The notes beneath the pieces are model-generated. The model ran no database searches. It was not told the DNA's origin and saw nothing but the letters and a program-made list of their open reading frames with translations. From NCBI RefSeq assembly GCF_008064635.1, contig NZ_VRYZ01000003.1, positions 310,001 through 374,000 on the forward strand: DNA of 64,000 nucleotides, read 5' to 3'. Every line of letters starts with the position of its first letter. Within the stretch, counting starts at the first letter, position 1. This DNA comes from Parahaliea aestuarii (lineage in GTDB: Bacteria > Pseudomonadota > Gammaproteobacteria > Pseudomonadales > Halieaceae). Position numbers and translations under genes: made by a program. Of the stretch, positions 62,045 to 64,000 are shown piece after piece.

Positions 62045-63877
62045 TCAGAGCTGCGACCACAGGGAGTCGAAGGGCGACCTGGGCATGGTGATTTCCTCAG
62101 CCACCGCGCTGCTGCTTTTTTCCAGTTCCCTGATATAGCGGAAATCAAACTGGCTGTAGCTGCTGCTGGCGCTCACCTGACGCAGTAGCTGTACCAGGAA
62201 TTCCTCGCCATCTCCCAGCAGGACGACCCGCTGGCGCTCGTGAAACCCGGTGCGGGGGGTGACTAGCGTGTGGGGTTTGCCCACCAGTTTGATTTCCGGC
62301 AGGAGCAGCACGCGGATGGGGCGCGACAATTCTCCCCCCGGCCCCATCACCCGGGCGCCGTAGGGCATGGCCCGCGGGCTCAGCAGCTCCAGCCCGATCA
62401 GGGTTGTAGAGGACTCCATGGCGCTGATCCAGCGCACTGTGGCAATGACCCATTCCACCTGGCCGGTCTCGCGCACACAGAGAATGTCGCCCGAGCGCAG
62501 ATTGACGGGGTTGGGGTCACTCCAGTTCAGGCAATAGCCGCCGGGGCTGGCGTTGAGTACCTCGGCGCGGTAGACCGTGAAGCGCGCTGGCGGCTGACTG
62601 CCGGGGCGGCCGGTCTCCCCGATGCGCGCCAGGCCCAGGGGGTCGATATCCACCGAGCGGACGTCGGTATTTTCGCGGCCTTTGCTGTCCGCCTCGCCGC
62701 GATGGATATCGTCTGACTCGGACTCTTCCCAGATGTCGCGGGCCCGGGAGCGGGAGGCGAAAGGATTGTCATCCTGCCCGCCGCCGGCCAGGTGGGGGGG
62801 CAAGAACTCGCTGAAGGTGCGTTCACCCGCGCAATGGTAGTGGGCGCTGCTGAGGCCTACGGCCACTTCCAGTTGGCTGGCATTGCCGGCGCGGCGGCTG
62901 AAATTGCGCTGGCTGGGAGGCGATAGCGCGGCGATCAGGTGATCGAGGATGGAGATCGGCAGCGCCAGTTCGCGCAGTGGGGAGTGGCGACCATAGCCGC
63001 GCCGCTCCTGTTCCCGCAGTTGCTGCAAATGGGCCATCAGTCCGCTGGTGTCGATATAGCGCAGCTGGGTGCCGCTGGTGTCACCCCGGCTGTAGCTGGG
63101 TGGCTGGTCGCTGTGCAGATCCACCTCGAACTGGCCGGGGCCGTCCTCTTTTTCGTCATGCAGGCGCAGCATCGGCCCCCAGTGCTGTTGCAGGGCGCGG
63201 TATATGGCGGTCAGGTCGCTCTGGCGCAACTGGTTGGGTTGGCAGCAGCCCAGCATGACGGCGCTCAACCAGGCCTCGGTGAGTGTGGTGTCGTGGCCCT
63301 GCAGGTCGCGCACGGGCAGCTTTGCCAGCTGCTGGCGTTCGCCCAGCGCGTAGAGCTGGTGCAGGGTCAGCCAGCTCTGGGGCTCCAGGTGCTGGTACAG
63401 CTGGAAGGTCTGCAGCATGCGCTGGCCGGCGAACTGGATGGCCCGCTGCAGGGCTTCGCAGGCGAGACGCGCAGGGTGGGCGGGCTGCTCGCCACCGACG
63501 CGCTGGATGGTATGTACCGCCACCAGGGTGTAGCCGGTGGAGATCAGGCTGAGCAGGCTTTCGGTCAGCTCGGCCAGTTGCCGGGAGGTCTCCGGCAGGA
63601 CCAGCGGCTGGTTGAGGAAGAGTCGCGACAGCTGCTGCAGAATCGTTTGCAGGGTGGGGCACAGGGCTTCCAGGATGGACTGACGCTGGCCCGGGGCCAG
63701 TTCCACCCGGTTCAATTCGCCCACCGTCTCGCGCAGCTGGCTGACGGCGACGCGCAGGTCGCTGGTGGGCAGACCCTTCGCCCAGTTCCCGGCCGCCCCG
63801 GCGTCGAGGGCAAAGGCCTTGAACTGCGTCAGATCCTGACGGGGTATCCGCAACTTGATGGGCGCGTTCTCACTCAT
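62045..63877 (-). CDS. FimW-like c-di-GMP effector with PilZ-type domain
   Basis: This 610-residue cytoplasmic protein has a helical N-terminal half (QLAELTESLLSLISTGYTLV, LYALGERQQLAKLPVRDLQG) and a C-terminal PilZ-like barrel with NASPGG, matching the D/NxSxxG motif, followed by LRSGDILCVRETG. In pseudomonads FimW, a c-di-GMP receptor in type IV pilus control, lies near serB, and the same neighbourhood is seen here. The RxxxR half of the PilZ motif is only weakly visible, so ligand binding is uncertain. The ATG at 63877 was chosen because the upstream 25 codons read as noise. The stretch 63878-64000 shows nothing else. Confidence 0.65.
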   Translation of the reverse strand: MSENAPIKLRIPRQDLTQFKAFALDAGAAGNWAKGLPTSDLRVAVSQLRETVGELNRVELAPGQRQSILEALCPTLQTILQQLSRLFLNQPLVLPETSRQLAELTESLLSLISTGYTLVAVHTIQRVGGEQPAHPARLACEALQRAIQFAGQRMLQTFQLYQHLEPQSWLTLHQLYALGERQQLAKLPVRDLQGHDTTLTEAWLSAVMLGCCQPNQLRQSDLTAIYRALQQHWGPMLRLHDEKEDGPGQFEVDLHSDQPPSYSRGDTSGTQLRYIDTSGLMAHLQQLREQERRGYGRHSPLRELALPISILDHLIAALSPPSQRNFSRRAGNASQLEVAVGLSSAHYHCAGERTFSEFLPPHLAGGGQDDNPFASRSRARDIWEESESDDIHRGEADSKGRENTDVRSVDIDPLGLARIGETGRPGSQPPARFTVYRAEVLNASPGGYCLNWSDPNPVNLRSGDILCVRETGQVEWVIATVRWISAMESSTTLIGLELLSPRAMPYGARVMGPGGELSRPIRVLLLPEIKLVGKPHTLVTPRTGFHERQRVVLLGDGEEFLVQLLRQVSASSSYSQFDFRYIRELEKSSSAVAEEITMPRSPFDSLWSQL

Positions 63878-64000
63878 GGGCAACCGCCGGCTCTGTCTTT
63901 CCTGCTGTTTCAAGGTTAGCCCATCTGGCACCTCTCGCGCCACAGCCGGCAATGGCCCGCCTGAGGGTGCGCAACGCTGCCAAATCGCGCGACTGTGAGG

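Noticed and set aside
62939..63919. Plus-strand frame of 326 codons opposite the FimW-like gene
   Set aside because: Composition is typical of GC-rich antisense frames and no motif was found.

Overview
The window comes from a GC-rich gammaproteobacterium. Gene content and order suggest a marine Cellvibrionales-type organism such as Microbulbifer: a hydroxyproline catabolic locus, two unrelated glutamine synthetases, periplasmic sulfatases, the gpmI-envC-ctpA-deacetylase block, secB-grxC-rhodanese, ntrBC, and serB beside a FimW-like gene. The taxon is an inference from content; no marker gene was compared.

Layout. 1-1700 is the edge of an accessory region abutting tRNA-Phe, whose 3' end is partly duplicated at 1399-1422. 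1744-11254 is a hydroxyproline locus. It holds a trans-4-hydroxy-L-proline branch (epimerase, D-hydroxyproline dehydrogenase, deaminase, semialdehyde dehydrogenase), a trans-3-hydroxy-L-proline branch (dehydratase, pyrroline-2-carboxylate reductase), an exported amidohydrolase and a GntR-type regulator with two winged-helix domains. A shared 16-bp operator-like sequence lies upstream of both minus-strand units. 11255-17044 is housekeeping: yggX-mutY, rnk, an SDR, and hisB-hisH-hisA-hisF. 17100-23115 is a patchwork of small genes, including a frameshifted LysR remnant and two probable integron-type cassettes (higBA and an AT-rich amidase) with attC-like ends. 23116-30326 carries a GNAT, an RND pump with its adaptor, and a secreted arylsulfatase.

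30464-47236 is core cell-envelope and nitrogen biology: deacetylase-ctpA-envC-gpmI on the minus strand; rhodanese-grxC-secB on the plus strand; trmL; ntrB-ntrC; glnA; a eukaryotic-type glnII with a good sigma-54 promoter and an NtrC-like site; a PP2C phosphatase and Ser/Thr kinase pair; and thiI. 47319-64000 holds a guanidinium exporter gene preceded by a guanidine-II (mini-ykkC) riboswitch, typA-dtd, slyD-elaA followed by a three-domain gene, a cyclic-nucleotide-binding protein, parC, an S9 peptidase, ahpA, serB and a fimW-like gene.

The most unusual item is the 949-residue protein at 50154-53003. It joins a membrane anchor, a PQQ-type sugar dehydrogenase propeller, a cytochrome c5-like domain and a complete type I sulfatase in one chain. 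This looks like a single periplasmic machine for oxidising and desulfating sulfated sugars. Other items of interest are the guanidine-II riboswitch, the cassette-like higBA/amidase segment, the tandem winged-helix GntR regulator, the CtpA-deacetylase junction with no ordinary start codon, and the tRNA-Phe attachment-site remnant.
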